Source of the DNA: Mycolicibacter sp. MU0102
Lineage (GTDB): Bacteria; Actinomycetota; Actinomycetes; Mycobacteriales; Mycobacteriaceae
NCBI RefSeq assembly: GCF_963378105.1
Contig: NZ_OY726398.1
Coordinates: forward strand, 2,356,001 to 2,420,000
Direction: 5' to 3'
Length of the DNA: 64,000 nt
Numbering within the stretch: the stretch's first letter is position 1; each line of letters begins with the position of its first letter. The notes beneath the pieces were generated by a model. The model was given only the letters and a program-made list of their open reading frames with translations, made no database searches and was not told the DNA's origin. This document shows, piece after piece, positions 46,332-55,470 of this stretch. The position numbers were made by a program, and so were the translations under genes.

Positions 46332-46718
46332 TTAGACTTTCGGTGGATGGATTCCACAGGTGCACGCATCAATGGACGGACAAGTGCACCGCATTCCCCA
46401 CTCGATGACCGCGCGGGCGCGCGACAGCGACTCCAACTGGGCGTCGATCTCGGCAAGTTTCGCCCGCGCCAGCGCATGACTCGCCGGCCGCCCGGGGGCG
46501 TCGTCGGCGAACAGCAGCGCAATCTCCTCGAGTGCGAACCCCGCAGCCTTGCACAGCCCGATCACCTCGAGCCGGGCCAGCACCGCAGCGTCATAGCGGC
46601 GTTGACCGCCTACCCGATCCGGGGACTGCAGCAAGCCGATCCGCTCGTAGTAGCGCAAGGTGGTGGCGACGACGCCGCTGCGGGTTGCCACCTCGCCGAT
46701 GGTCAATCGACCGGACAT
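46332..46718 (-). CDS. MerR-family regulator with a Cys-Thr-Cys tail
   Basis: A 128-residue MerR protein. The winged helix LTIGEVATRSGVVATTLRYYERIGLL fills residues 5-30, then a dimerisation helix, then a C-terminal pair of Cys-Thr-Cys motifs separated by six residues (MRCTCPSIDACTCGIHPP). That arrangement suggests metal or redox sensing, but the ligand is unknown and differs from the SoxR pattern. ATG at 46716-46718 with GGAGGAGCGG upstream. It is divergent from the PPOX gene, and a perfect palindrome (46736-46750) lies between them. Confidence 0.85.
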   Translation of the reverse strand: MSGRLTIGEVATRSGVVATTLRYYERIGLLQSPDRVGGQRRYDAAVLARLEVIGLCKAAGFALEEIALLFADDAPGRPASHALARAKLAEIDAQLESLSRARAVIEWGMRCTCPSIDACTCGIHPPKV

Positions 46719-46735
46719 CCGCTCCTCCGAAAAAC

Positions 46736-46750
46736 TTGACTTGAAGTCAA
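46736..46750. promoter_or_regulatory. Candidate MerR operator between the MerR and PPOX genes
   Basis: TTGACTT-G-AAGTCAA is a perfect 7-bp inverted repeat. Its left arm includes TTGACT, a -35-like hexamer reading toward the PPOX gene. MerR regulators bind such palindromes in the spacer of their target promoter. No second copy was seen in the window. Confidence 0.7.
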
Positions 46751-46772
46751 CTCTAAGTTGTTCCCTGGTGGC

Positions 46773-47225
46773 ATGCATCCCCAACTATTCGCAGAGCTAG
46801 GCGACGCCCGCTACGCGCTGTTGCGCACGTACCGCCGGGACGGTACGCCGGTGGACACCCCGGTGTGGTTCGCAATCGACGACGCCACCGTGGTGTTTCG
46901 GACCAAGATCGGACCCAAGACGCGAAGGATGACGGCGCGACCGGAGATCGAGTTGACCGCCTGCGACTACCGCGGCCGGCGCCTTCCCCGGGCGACGGCG
47001 CTGCCCGGCCGGGCAAGCGTGCTGTCCGGCGATGAGGCCGAAGCCGCCAACCGCACCCTGCACCGGCGCTACGGCTGGCAGTGGAACGTCGTGCCGATGG
47101 TCCCGGTACCCGGTGTGACCAACGTGCATCGGGATCTGCCACTGCGGGACAAGTTGCGGCGGACCCGAACTCGAAGCCTGTGGCCGGACAGCGTGATCGT
47201 CCGGATTGACCCGCTAGCGCGGTAG
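46773..47225 (+). CDS. PPOX/F420-dependent split-barrel oxidoreductase family protein
   Basis: A 150-residue member of the PNPOx-like split-barrel fold, used in mycobacteria for F420- or flavin-linked reactions. Features: ALLRTYRRDGTPVDTPVWFAI (family start), KTRRMTARPEIELTAC and the DYRGRR region near the cofactor phosphate. ATG at 46773; a TTG 15 bp earlier is possible. Under a palindrome shared with the divergent MerR gene, so it is a likely MerR target. Convergent with dnaE1 (23 bp). Confidence 0.82.
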   Translation: MHPQLFAELGDARYALLRTYRRDGTPVDTPVWFAIDDATVVFRTKIGPKTRRMTARPEIELTACDYRGRRLPRATALPGRASVLSGDEAEAANRTLHRRYGWQWNVVPMVPVPGVTNVHRDLPLRDKLRRTRTRSLWPDSVIVRIDPLAR

Positions 47226-47248
47226 AGCGGATAGCCGGCCTTCGTCGG

Positions 47249-50200
47249 TTACCCGCCCAAGCAGCCGGGGCCGAGCAGTGCCTTCAAATCCCCCATCAGC
47301 GCCGACGACGGCGTCACACGCAGTGAGGGATCCAGCTCCAGTACGGTGATGCGCTCCCCACTGATCAGCCGCAGCTGTACCTGCGCGGTGCCGGGATGGC
47401 GGGTCAACACCTGCTTGAGCGCACTGACCTTGTCCATGGTGCACTGGCGGGTCGGAAGGCTCACCGCCAGCGGCCGATCCGGGGCATTGGCGGAGAAGTC
47501 GGGCACCACAAGCTCGTTGGCGATCAACGAGATCCGGTCGTCGCGGATATTGAGCTTGGCGCTGACCAGCACCACGGCGTCGTCGGCGACGTCTGCGCCA
47601 TACGCCGAGTAGGTCTGCGGAAAGAACATCACCTCGATGCCGCCGGTGAGATCCTCCAATTGCGCCGAGGCCCAGGGCAATCCGTTCTTGTTGACCCGGC
47701 GGTTCACCGATGCCAGGATGCCGCCGACCCGCACCTGGGTATCGGCGGCGACGTTGCCCTCCAGGATCGCCGGGATCTGGGTGTCGACCTGAGCGGCCAG
47801 CAGGTGTGCGATGCCGTTGAGCGGGTGGCCGGACACATACAGTCCGAGCATCTCTCGCTCCAGGGCCAGCTTGTGCTTGTCGGCCCACTCCTCGTCGGGC
47901 ACCTTGATACCGAAAACGGCATCGGTTCCGGCGCTTTCGCCGTCTCCCCCGCCGAACAGGTCGAACTGGCCCACCGCCTCGGCCTTCTTGGTGCCCAACA
48001 CCGAGTCGACCGCGTCGGTGTGCACCAGGAACAGCCCCTTGCGCGGATGCCCCAGCGAGTCGAAGGCACCGGCCTTGATCAACGATTCGGTGACCTTCTT
48101 GTTGCAGGCCGCGATGTCGATCTTGTTGAGGTAATCCGAGAAGTCGGTGAAGCGGCCCTTGTGTGTCCGGGTGGCTATCAGGGAGCCGACGACATTGGCT
48201 CCGACGTTGCGCACCGCGCCCAGCCCGTAGCGGATGTCTTCGCCCACCGAGGCGAAGTTCAGCTCGGACTCGTTGACGTCCGGCGGCAGCACCGTGATCC
48301 CCAGTCGGCGGCAGTCAGCCAGGTACACCGCGGCCTTGTCCTTGTCGTCACCGACCGATGTCAACAGGCCCGCCATGTATTCGGCCGGATAGTTCGCCTT
48401 GAGGTAGGCCGTCCAGTACGACACCAGGCCGTAGGCGGCCGCATGCGACTTGTTGAACGCGTACCCGGCGAACGGAAGGATGGTGTCCCACAACGCTTTC
48501 ACGGCCTTCTCGGAGAACCCGTTGGCCGTCATCCCCTCATAGAAGCCCTTGTACTCGGCTTCGAGCACTTCGAGCTTCTTCTTGCCCATGGCTTTACGCA
48601 GCGCATCGGCCTTGCCCATCGTGTAGGAGGCGACCTTCTGCGCGATGAACATGATCTGCTCTTGGTAGACGATCAGGCCATAGGTCTCCGACAGGATGCT
48701 GCGCAGCGGTTCCTCAAGCTCGGGGTGGATGGGCTTGATGACCTGACGGTCGTTCTTACGGTCTGCGTAGTCGTTGTGGGCGTTCATGCCCATCGGGCCG
48801 GGCCGGTACAGCGCCAGCACCGCGACGATGTCGTTGAACTCGGTGGGCTGCATGCGGCGCAGCAGGTCACGCATCGGTCCGCCGTCGAGCTGGAACACCC
48901 CCAGGGTGTCACCGCGGCCCAGCAATTCGTAGGTGGCGGGATCATCGAACGGCAGGCTGTCCATATCCAGGTCGATGCCCCGGTTGGCTTTGATGTTCGC
49001 CAGACAGTCGCCGATGATCGTCAGGTTGCGCAGGCCCAGGAAGTCCATCTTCAGCAGGCCGATTTCTTCACACGACGGGTAGTCCCAGCCGGTGATGATG
49101 GCGCCGTCCTGCGGGCGCTTCCACAACGGGATCGCGTCGATCAGCGGCTCGGAACTCATGATCACCGCGCAGGCATGCACGCCGGCGTTGCGGACCAGGC
49201 CTTCCAGGCCGCGCGCTGTCTCGTAGATGGTGCGCACGTCGGGATCGGTGTCGATCAGCCCGCGAACCTCCGCGGCCTCCTTGTACCGCTCGTGGTTCGG
49301 GTCGGTGATACCCGACAGCGGGATGTCCTTGGCCATGATCGGCGGCGGCAGCGCCTTGGTGATCCGGTCGGCGATCGCATAGCCAGGCTGGCCGTAGTGC
49401 ACACGGGCCGAATCTTTCAGCGCCGCCTTGGTTTTAATGGTGCCGAAGGTGATCACCTGGGCGACCCGGTCACTGCCCCACCGCTCAGCGGCGTAGCGCA
49501 CCATCTCGCCGCGGCGGCGGTCGTCGAAGTCGATGTCGATATCGGGGGCCGACGGCCGTTCCGGGTTGAGGAAGCGCTCGAACAGCAGCCCGTGCGGAAT
49601 CGGGTCGATGTTGGTGATGCCCAGCGCGTAGGCCACCAGCGACCCGGCAGCCGAACCTCGGCCCGGGCCCACCCAGATGTTGATCGAGCGGGCGTAACGG
49701 ATCAGGTCCGCGACGATCAGGAAGTAGGACGGGAATCCCTTGCCGCAGATGACGTCGATCTCGTAGGACGCGCGATCGGTGTACTCCTGGGGCACACCCG
49801 TGGGAAAGCGTCGTTCCAGACCGGCCTGCACCTCGTGGCGCAGCCAGGACCCTTGGTCATGGCCCTCGGGCACCGGAAACACCGGCATCCGGTCGCGCGG
49901 CGCCCAGACATCGGCGTACGACTGCACCCGCTCGGCGATCAGCAGGGTGGAGTCACACGCCTCGGGCAGCTGATCGTCCCAGAGCGCGCGCATCTCGGCG
50001 GCCGACTTCAGGTAGTAGCCGTCGCCGTCGAACTTGAACCGGGTGGGGTCCGACAGCGTCTTGCCGGTCTGAATGCACAGCAGTGCCTCGTGGTTGCCGG
50101 AGGCGTCGCGGGTGACGTAGTGGCAGTCGTTGGTGGCCAACGTCGGGATGCCGAGCTTGCGCCCGACCTCCAGCAGCCCATCGCGTACCCGGCGTTCGAT

Positions 50201-50800
50201 GGACAGCCCGTGGTCCATCACCTCCAGGAAATAGTTCTCCGCACCGAAGATCTCCCGCCATTTGGCGGCCGACTCCAGCGCCTCGCGCTCGTGGCCCAGC
50301 CGCAGCCGGGTCTGCACCTCCCCGGACGGGCAACCGGTGGTGGCGATAATGCCCTCGGCGTGCTCGGCGATGATCTCGGCGTCCATCCGCGACCATTTGC
50401 CGAGCTGGCCCTCGAAGGAAGCCAGCGAGGAGAGCTTGAACAGGTTGCGCAACCCGGTGGCGTTCTCGGCCACCATCGTCATGTGGGTGTAGGACCCACT
50501 GCCGGAAACGTCGTCGCTCTTCTGGCTGGGATCACCCCAGTGAACCCGGCGGGTGTCGAACCGAGACGCGGGGGCGATGTAGGCCTCCACCCCGATGATC
50601 GGCTTGATGCCGGCCTTGGTCGCCGCGTTGTAGAACTCGCTGGCGCCGAACATGTTTCCGTGGTCGGTCATCCCGATCGCGGGCATCCCCAAGCGCTGCG
50701 CCTCAGCCAGCATCGGGGCGATCTTCGCCGCGCCGTCGAGCATCGAGTACTCGGTGTGGTTATGCAGGTGCACGAAGGACCGCGACGATGAACTGTCCAT
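47249..50800 (-). CDS. dnaE1: DNA polymerase III alpha subunit (replicative DnaE1)
   Basis: The chromosomal replicase. 1183 residues: PHP domain at the N terminus (HLHNHTEYSMLDG, metal ligands; proofreading exonuclease in mycobacteria), palm with catalytic aspartates in PDIDIDFDDRRRGE, fingers, and C-terminal tail. QFDLFG (coded at 47951-47968) is a beta-clamp-binding motif of the QxxDLF type. C-terminal OB fold and tau-binding region are present. ATG start. A long antisense open frame runs the whole length and is a compositional artefact. Convergent with the PPOX gene; divergent from the dodecin gene. Confidence 0.98.
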   Translation of the reverse strand: MDSSSSRSFVHLHNHTEYSMLDGAAKIAPMLAEAQRLGMPAIGMTDHGNMFGASEFYNAATKAGIKPIIGVEAYIAPASRFDTRRVHWGDPSQKSDDVSGSGSYTHMTMVAENATGLRNLFKLSSLASFEGQLGKWSRMDAEIIAEHAEGIIATTGCPSGEVQTRLRLGHEREALESAAKWREIFGAENYFLEVMDHGLSIERRVRDGLLEVGRKLGIPTLATNDCHYVTRDASGNHEALLCIQTGKTLSDPTRFKFDGDGYYLKSAAEMRALWDDQLPEACDSTLLIAERVQSYADVWAPRDRMPVFPVPEGHDQGSWLRHEVQAGLERRFPTGVPQEYTDRASYEIDVICGKGFPSYFLIVADLIRYARSINIWVGPGRGSAAGSLVAYALGITNIDPIPHGLLFERFLNPERPSAPDIDIDFDDRRRGEMVRYAAERWGSDRVAQVITFGTIKTKAALKDSARVHYGQPGYAIADRITKALPPPIMAKDIPLSGITDPNHERYKEAAEVRGLIDTDPDVRTIYETARGLEGLVRNAGVHACAVIMSSEPLIDAIPLWKRPQDGAIITGWDYPSCEEIGLLKMDFLGLRNLTIIGDCLANIKANRGIDLDMDSLPFDDPATYELLGRGDTLGVFQLDGGPMRDLLRRMQPTEFNDIVAVLALYRPGPMGMNAHNDYADRKNDRQVIKPIHPELEEPLRSILSETYGLIVYQEQIMFIAQKVASYTMGKADALRKAMGKKKLEVLEAEYKGFYEGMTANGFSEKAVKALWDTILPFAGYAFNKSHAAAYGLVSYWTAYLKANYPAEYMAGLLTSVGDDKDKAAVYLADCRRLGITVLPPDVNESELNFASVGEDIRYGLGAVRNVGANVVGSLIATRTHKGRFTDFSDYLNKIDIAACNKKVTESLIKAGAFDSLGHPRKGLFLVHTDAVDSVLGTKKAEAVGQFDLFGGGDGESAGTDAVFGIKVPDEEWADKHKLALEREMLGLYVSGHPLNGIAHLLAAQVDTQIPAILEGNVAADTQVRVGGILASVNRRVNKNGLPWASAQLEDLTGGIEVMFFPQTYSAYGADVADDAVVLVSAKLNIRDDRISLIANELVVPDFSANAPDRPLAVSLPTRQCTMDKVSALKQVLTRHPGTAQVQLRLISGERITVLELDPSLRVTPSSALMGDLKALLGPGCLGG

Positions 50801-50937
50801 AGGACCGCCAGTCTATTGCCGACCACCGACGCTTCTTGGGCGTGTCGGCACCCGTGTCTCTTCGGCTGTCGTTTCCCGGGACAGCGGCCGCCGCTGTGCA
50901 CTACGTTGAGGTTCGGCGCAAGCGAGGAGAGACATAC

Positions 50938-51174
50938 ATGAGCGTGTACCGGGTGATCGACATCATCGGGACCAGCCCGTCGTCCTGGGAGAACGCCGCG
51001 GCCGAAGCGGTGCACCGGGCCAAGCAGACCATCGACGACATTCGCGTCGCCCAGGTCGTCGAGCAGGACCTCACCCTCGACGACAAGGGCGGGATCATCT
51101 ACCGCACCAAACTGCGCATCTCGTTCAAGATCCGGCCGCCGAAGTCATCCAAGCCGGCCGACGAATCGAGTTAA
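50938..51174 (+). CDS. Dodecin family flavin-binding protein
   Basis: A 78-residue dodecin-type protein that packs into a 12-mer and stores or protects flavins. YRVIDIIGTSPSSWENAAAEAV with the conserved Trp (SWENA) that stacks on flavin, and the last strands IRVAQVVEQDLTLDD..IYRTKLRISFKI, match the family. ATG at 50938 preceded by AGGAGAG; an upstream start would add unrelated residues. The methyltransferase gene follows after 8 bp. Confidence 0.9.
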   Translation: MSVYRVIDIIGTSPSSWENAAAEAVHRAKQTIDDIRVAQVVEQDLTLDDKGGIIYRTKLRISFKIRPPKSSKPADESS

Positions 51175-51182
51175 CGACCTCG

Positions 51183-51956
51183 ATGTCAGGCAGCTTCGAC
51201 GACTTGGTGGCCGAAGCCGCCGTCGCACCCGTCGACGGCTGGGAGTTCTCCTGGCTTGATGGCCGCGCCACCGAACAGCGCCCGTCCTGGGGCTATCAGC
51301 GTCAGCTGGCCAGGCGGCTTTCGGGCGTCTCGGCCGCCGTCGACCTGCACACCGGTGGCGGCGAGGTGCTGGCCGGGGTGGAGAAGTTGGCGGAGTTCAC
51401 GAGCTTCCCCCCGACCATGGCAGCCACGGAGTCCTGGCCGCCGAATGCCGCACGCGCCACCGCGCTGCTGCATCGTCATGGCGTGGTGGTGGTGACGGTG
51501 CCGGACACCCCGCCACTGCCCTTCGGCGACGAGGCGTTCGATCTGGTCAGCAGCCGCCACCCCTTGGCGACGTGGTGGGACGAGATCGCGCGCGTGCTGC
51601 GGCCCGGCGGTCACTACTTCGCCCAGCAGATCGGGCCGGCGACGATGCTCGAGCTCAGCGAGTTCTTTCTCGGGCCGATGCCGGGCAAAGGTGCCCAGTA
51701 CGAGCCGGCAGCGGTGCGTGCCGAGGCGGAGGCCGCCGGCATGGAGGTGCTCGATCTGCGGCTCGAGCGGCTGCGGGCCGAGTTCTTCGACGTGGGTGCG
51801 GTCATCTATTTCCTGCGCAAGGTGATCTGGACCGTGCCGGACTTTGCGGTCGAGGATCACCGGGATCGGCTGCGCGAGATGCACGAGCAGATCGAGTCAC
51901 AGGGGTGCTTCGTCGCACACGCCACCCGGGTGCTCGTCGAGGCCCGCAAGCCCTGA
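51183..51956 (+). CDS. Class I SAM-dependent methyltransferase
   Basis: A 257-residue methyltransferase-like protein. AAVDLHTGGGEVL is a divergent motif I, where the usual Gly-Cys-Gly is His-Thr-Gly-Gly-Gly. FDLVSSRHPLATWWDEIARVLRPGGHYF is the later core. C-terminal helices. The substrate is unknown, and the altered motif I leaves SAM binding likely but unproven. ATG 8 bp after the dodecin stop, so co-transcribed. Convergent with the pseudouridine synthase. Confidence 0.82.
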   Translation: MSGSFDDLVAEAAVAPVDGWEFSWLDGRATEQRPSWGYQRQLARRLSGVSAAVDLHTGGGEVLAGVEKLAEFTSFPPTMAATESWPPNAARATALLHRHGVVVVTVPDTPPLPFGDEAFDLVSSRHPLATWWDEIARVLRPGGHYFAQQIGPATMLELSEFFLGPMPGKGAQYEPAAVRAEAEAAGMEVLDLRLERLRAEFFDVGAVIYFLRKVIWTVPDFAVEDHRDRLREMHEQIESQGCFVAHATRVLVEARKP

Positions 51957-51977
51957 CACTGCGCTTCGGGCGTGCGC

Positions 51978-52898
51978 TCAGCGGTGCAGGACGTCCAAAG
52001 CGTGTTGCAGGTCGGCGGGGTATTCGCTGGTGATCTCGATGCGTCGCCCGTCGCCGGGGTGGGCGAAGGCCAGTGAGCGGGCGTGCAGCCACTGGCGTTC
52101 CAGCCCGAGCTTGCGTGCCAGCGTCGGATCGGCGCCGTAGGTGAGGTCGCCGCAGCAGGGATGCCGCAGGGCCGAGAAATGCACCCGGATCTGGTGGGTG
52201 CGGCCGGTCTCCAAGTGCACGTCGAGCAGGCTCGCGGCGACGAACGCCTCCACCGTGTCGTAGTGGGTGATGCTGTGCCGTCCATCGGCGGTCACGGCGA
52301 ATTTCCAGTCCGGTCCGTGATGGCGCCCGATCGGTGCGTCGATGGTGCCACTCGACGGATCCGGGTGGCCCTGCACCAGGGCGTGGTAGCGCTTCTCCAC
52401 GGTGCGCGCCTTGAACGCGCGTTTGAGTGCGGTGTAGGCGCGTTCGGAGATCGCCACCACCATCACCCCGGAGGTCCCCACATCCAGCCGGTGCACAATG
52501 CCTTGGCGCTCCGGAACCCCGGAGGTGGTGATGCGGTAGCCGGCCGCGGCCAGGCCACCGAGCACGGTGGGCCCGGTCCAGCCCACCGACGCGTGCGCGG
52601 CGACCCCGGGGGGTTTGTCGACGGCGACGATGTCGGCGTCGGAGTACAGAATCGTCATGCCCTCGACCTCGGCCGGGGTGTTCTCCAGCGGCGGCGGCGC
52701 CTCGGGCAGCCGTACCTGCAGCCACGCACCGGCCACGAGCCGGTCGGACTTGCCGGCGGCTACGCCGTCCAGTTCCACATCGCCGTTTTCGGCCAGGGTC
52801 GCCACAACATTGCGCGACAGGCCCAACAGGCGGGCCAGCCCGGCGTCCACACGCAGGCCGGCCAGCCCCTCGGGGACCGGCATGGATCGTTCGGTCAC
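51978..52898 (-). CDS. RluD-type RNA pseudouridine synthase
   Basis: A 306-residue pseudouridine synthase. The N-terminal S4 domain (about 10-65) is followed by the catalytic domain with the Asp motif GIVHRLDVGTSG and the RTHQIRVH segment. Probably modifies 23S rRNA. The GTG start at 52896-52898 (VTERSMPVPEGL) gives the family N terminus; an ATG five codons later is an alternative. It lies 7 bp after the lspA stop. Position equals Rv1540. Confidence 0.92.
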   Translation of the reverse strand: MTERSMPVPEGLAGLRVDAGLARLLGLSRNVVATLAENGDVELDGVAAGKSDRLVAGAWLQVRLPEAPPPLENTPAEVEGMTILYSDADIVAVDKPPGVAAHASVGWTGPTVLGGLAAAGYRITTSGVPERQGIVHRLDVGTSGVMVVAISERAYTALKRAFKARTVEKRYHALVQGHPDPSSGTIDAPIGRHHGPDWKFAVTADGRHSITHYDTVEAFVAASLLDVHLETGRTHQIRVHFSALRHPCCGDLTYGADPTLARKLGLERQWLHARSLAFAHPGDGRRIEITSEYPADLQHALDVLHR

Positions 52899-52905
52899 AG
52901 CCGCA

Positions 52906-53517
52906 TCAGGCCTGCTCGTCGCTGCCGTCGCTGTCACCGTCGGCATTGCTGTCGACGACGCGGCGGCGACCCACCGCATCGAAGTCGAAGCCGAACACCG
53001 AGAGTGCCACCAGCAGGATCGCACCGCCCACCACGGCCGGGTCGGCGACGTTGAACACCGGCCACCAGCCGATCGACAGGAAGTCGACCACGTGGCCCTG
53101 CAGGTGCCCGGGCGCCCGGAAGAACCGGTCCACCAGGTTGCCCAGCGCGCCGCCGAGGATCATCCCCAACCCGATCGCCCACCAGGGCGACACCAGGCGG
53201 CGCGACATCCAGATGATGCCGAGCACCACCGAGCTGGCGATCAGCGTCAACACCCAGGTGTAGCTCGTGGCCATCGAGAACGCGGCGCCGGAGTTGCGGA
53301 CCAGGGTCCAGGTCACGGTGTCGCCGATGATCGGTACCGGCTGGCCAGGGGTCAGCATCTTCACCGCGAGCACCTTGGTGACGACGTCGGCCAGCAGCAC
53401 CACCGTGGCCACTGACAGCAGTAGCCCCAGCCGGCGGGGCGGGGCGGCGGGCTCCGTCTCAGGTGCCACGACCGGGTCCACCTCCGTCTCGGTCGAGTCG
53501 GTTGTCTCGTCAGTCAC
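52906..53517 (-). CDS. lspA: Lipoprotein signal peptidase (signal peptidase II)
   Basis: Aspartic membrane protease that cuts the signal peptide of lipoproteins after lgt has acted. 203 residues with four membrane helices (roughly 31-52, 87-104, 112-128 and 160-175). Catalytic aspartates are D130 (GNLVDRFF) and D159 (FNVADPA). An acidic, Thr-rich N-terminal tail of about 28 residues precedes helix 1, and a charged tail follows helix 4. GTG start. Followed by the pseudouridine synthase on the same strand. Confidence 0.95.
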   Translation of the reverse strand: MTDETTDSTETEVDPVVAPETEPAAPPRRLGLLLSVATVVLLADVVTKVLAVKMLTPGQPVPIIGDTVTWTLVRNSGAAFSMATSYTWVLTLIASSVVLGIIWMSRRLVSPWWAIGLGMILGGALGNLVDRFFRAPGHLQGHVVDFLSIGWWPVFNVADPAVVGGAILLVALSVFGFDFDAVGRRRVVDSNADGDSDGSDEQA

Positions 53518-53558
53518 GCTCCCATCATCCCTTAACCCAGGTGCGGCATGATCGCGGC

Positions 53559-54497
53559 ATGCTGTCCAAGCGCCTCACCGTCATCACCACCGGCGGCACC
53601 ATCTCCTGCAGCACCCAGGGCGACGGGGCGCTGCGGCCCGCCCGCAGCGGCTCGGACCTATTCGCAGACACCGGCGCCGCGGACGTGACCGTGGTGGACC
53701 TGATGGCGCGGGACAGCTCGGAGCTGGGCCCGGCCGACTGGGCCGCGCTGCTCGCCGCGGTCAATGCCGCGGTGGACGGCGGCGCCGACGGCGTGGTGGT
53801 CACCCACGGGACCGACACCTGCGAAGAGGGTGCGCTCTGGCTAGAACTCGGCTACCGCGGGGACGCGCCCGTCGTGCTGACCGGGGCACAGCGCGGTGCG
53901 GACGCCCCCGACGCCGACGGGCCGGGCAACCTGCGCGACGCCCTGGCCGTGGCCGCGGATCCAGCGGCCCGGGGGCTGGGGGTGCTGATGTGCTTCGCCG
54001 GCCGAATACTGGCCCCGCTGGGGCTGCAGAAGGCCACCATCACCGGGCTGACCGGCTTCACCGGTCCACTGCTGGGCCGCGTCACCGACGGACAAGTCAC
54101 GCTGTCCGGCGACAAGACTCGGCCCTACCTCGGTGCACCGGCCACTGTGCCGCGCGTGGATGTCGTGGCGCTGTACGCCGGTGCCGACGCAATCGCCCTG
54201 GATGCCTGCGTCGCCGCCGGTGCGCGCGGGGTGGTGTTGGCCGCGTTGGGGTCGGGCAATGCCACGACGGCGGTGATCGACGGGGTGCGCCGGCACTGTG
54301 CGGCCGGCGTCGTAGTCGCGGTGTCCAGCCGGGTTCCGGAGGGGCGCATCGGTGCGGATTACGGCCCCGGCCGGGCTCTGGTGGAGGCCGGCGCGGTGGT
54401 GGTGCCGCGACTGCGGCCGCCGCAGGCCCGGATCCTGCTGATGGCGGCGCTTGCGGCCGGGCAGCCCGTCGGCGACGTCATCGACCGGTGGGGCTGA
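53559..54497 (+). CDS. ansA: L-asparaginase (type I cytosolic)
   Basis: Hydrolyses L-asparagine to aspartate and ammonia. 312 residues. The catalytic Thr is T14 in ITTGGTIS, and THGTDT (T85, D86) is the second active-site stretch. No signal peptide, so cytosolic. ATG at 53559 gives MLSKRLTVITTGG; an upstream GTG at 53541 would add six residues. Divergent from lspA (41 bp). The secreted-protein gene starts 4 bp after its stop. Confidence 0.94.
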   Translation: MLSKRLTVITTGGTISCSTQGDGALRPARSGSDLFADTGAADVTVVDLMARDSSELGPADWAALLAAVNAAVDGGADGVVVTHGTDTCEEGALWLELGYRGDAPVVLTGAQRGADAPDADGPGNLRDALAVAADPAARGLGVLMCFAGRILAPLGLQKATITGLTGFTGPLLGRVTDGQVTLSGDKTRPYLGAPATVPRVDVVALYAGADAIALDACVAAGARGVVLAALGSGNATTAVIDGVRRHCAAGVVVAVSSRVPEGRIGADYGPGRALVEAGAVVVPRLRPPQARILLMAALAAGQPVGDVIDRWG

Positions 54498-54500
54498 CCG

Positions 54501-54962
54501 ATGGCCAGGATTCTCGCCCTCCTCGGTGCCGCCGTTCTCACCCTCGGGTCCGCCGCAGCGGCACACGCCGAGCCACCGCCCGGGACGGACGCCGTCGACG
54601 ACTACCCCGTCGCCACCGGGCGGTACTCGTCGCCGACCGACTTCTACTGGGTGTTCTTCAGAACGCCGGACGGCCGCTCTTGCGGCATCGGCCCCAACGG
54701 CGGGCCGATCGGCTGCGATGCGGTGCCGATGGACGCTCCCGACGGCGCCAACCAGACCGTGCTCGAAGCCGGTGGGGTGCCGGCGGCCTACCGCCACTCG
54801 GACATCGCGGCATTCACCCGCGACGTGGATGTGCTGCCGGAGGGCCATCGACTGGAGAACTGGGGCTCCAGCTGTGCAGTCGGGCACCAGGGCACGGTGA
54901 CCTGCAAAGGCTATGGCCAGCACGGATTTACCGTCTCCAGCGTCTACGGTGTGCTGTGGTGA
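54501..54962 (+). CDS. Small secreted protein with four cysteines
   Basis: A 153-residue protein with a signal peptide (1-23, cut after AHA) and four cysteines in the mature part (RSCGIG, IGCDAV, SSCAVG, VTCKGY), likely two disulfides. No known domain recognised. It begins 4 bp after the ansA stop on the same strand and may be co-transcribed. Mycobacteria have several small secreted proteins of this kind of unknown role. Confidence 0.8.
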   Translation: MARILALLGAAVLTLGSAAAAHAEPPPGTDAVDDYPVATGRYSSPTDFYWVFFRTPDGRSCGIGPNGGPIGCDAVPMDAPDGANQTVLEAGGVPAAYRHSDIAAFTRDVDVLPEGHRLENWGSSCAVGHQGTVTCKGYGQHGFTVSSVYGVLW

Positions 54963-54995
54963 CGAGCCCGCACCACCCTAACCCGTGGAGGCCGC

Positions 54996-55466
54996 GTGTC
55001 CGCCCAACACACCTACACCGTGGATGTCAGCTGGACCGGCAATCACGGCAGCGGGACCAGCGGCTATAGCAGCTACGGGCGGGAGCACGAGGTGGCCGCC
55101 GAGGGTTGTCCCCCCATTCTCGGCACCGCCGACCCGGCGTTCCGCGGGGATCCGACCCGGTGGAATCCCGAACAGTTGCTGTTGGCCGCGCTGTCCCAAT
55201 GCCACATGCTGTCCTACCTGTATCTGTGTTCGACCAACGACGTAGTGGTCGTCTCCTACCAGGACAGGCCGGTAGGCACGATGGTCGAGAACACAGAGGG
55301 CGGACACTTCACCACTGTCGTCCTGCAGCCGCGAATCGAAGTCGCCGACGCCGCGATGGTGGAGCGTGCCCTGGCATTGCATTCCGACGCCCACCGGATC
55401 TGCTTTATCGCCAGCTCCGTCAACTTCCCGGTGCTGCACGATCCGGTGGTGCAGGCACTACCCTGA
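54996..55466 (+). CDS. OsmC/Ohr family peroxidase
   Basis: A 156-residue hydroperoxide-reducing protein. The cysteine pair is C69 (LSQCHML) and C136 (HRICFI), the spacing of OsmC. E59 in WNPEQLLLAAL is conserved. GTG start with GTGGAGG upstream. Third gene after ansA on the plus strand; convergent with dinX (4 bp). Confidence 0.9.
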   Translation: MSAQHTYTVDVSWTGNHGSGTSGYSSYGREHEVAAEGCPPILGTADPAFRGDPTRWNPEQLLLAALSQCHMLSYLYLCSTNDVVVVSYQDRPVGTMVENTEGGHFTTVVLQPRIEVADAAMVERALALHSDAHRICFIASSVNFPVLHDPVVQALP

Positions 55467-55470
55467 CGAG

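Noticed and set aside
47396..50791. A continuous antisense open frame opposite dnaE1 (over 1100 codons)
   Set aside because: A long open frame opposite a GC-rich coding strand is expected from codon bias. It has no start context, no family features and wraps the real gene exactly.
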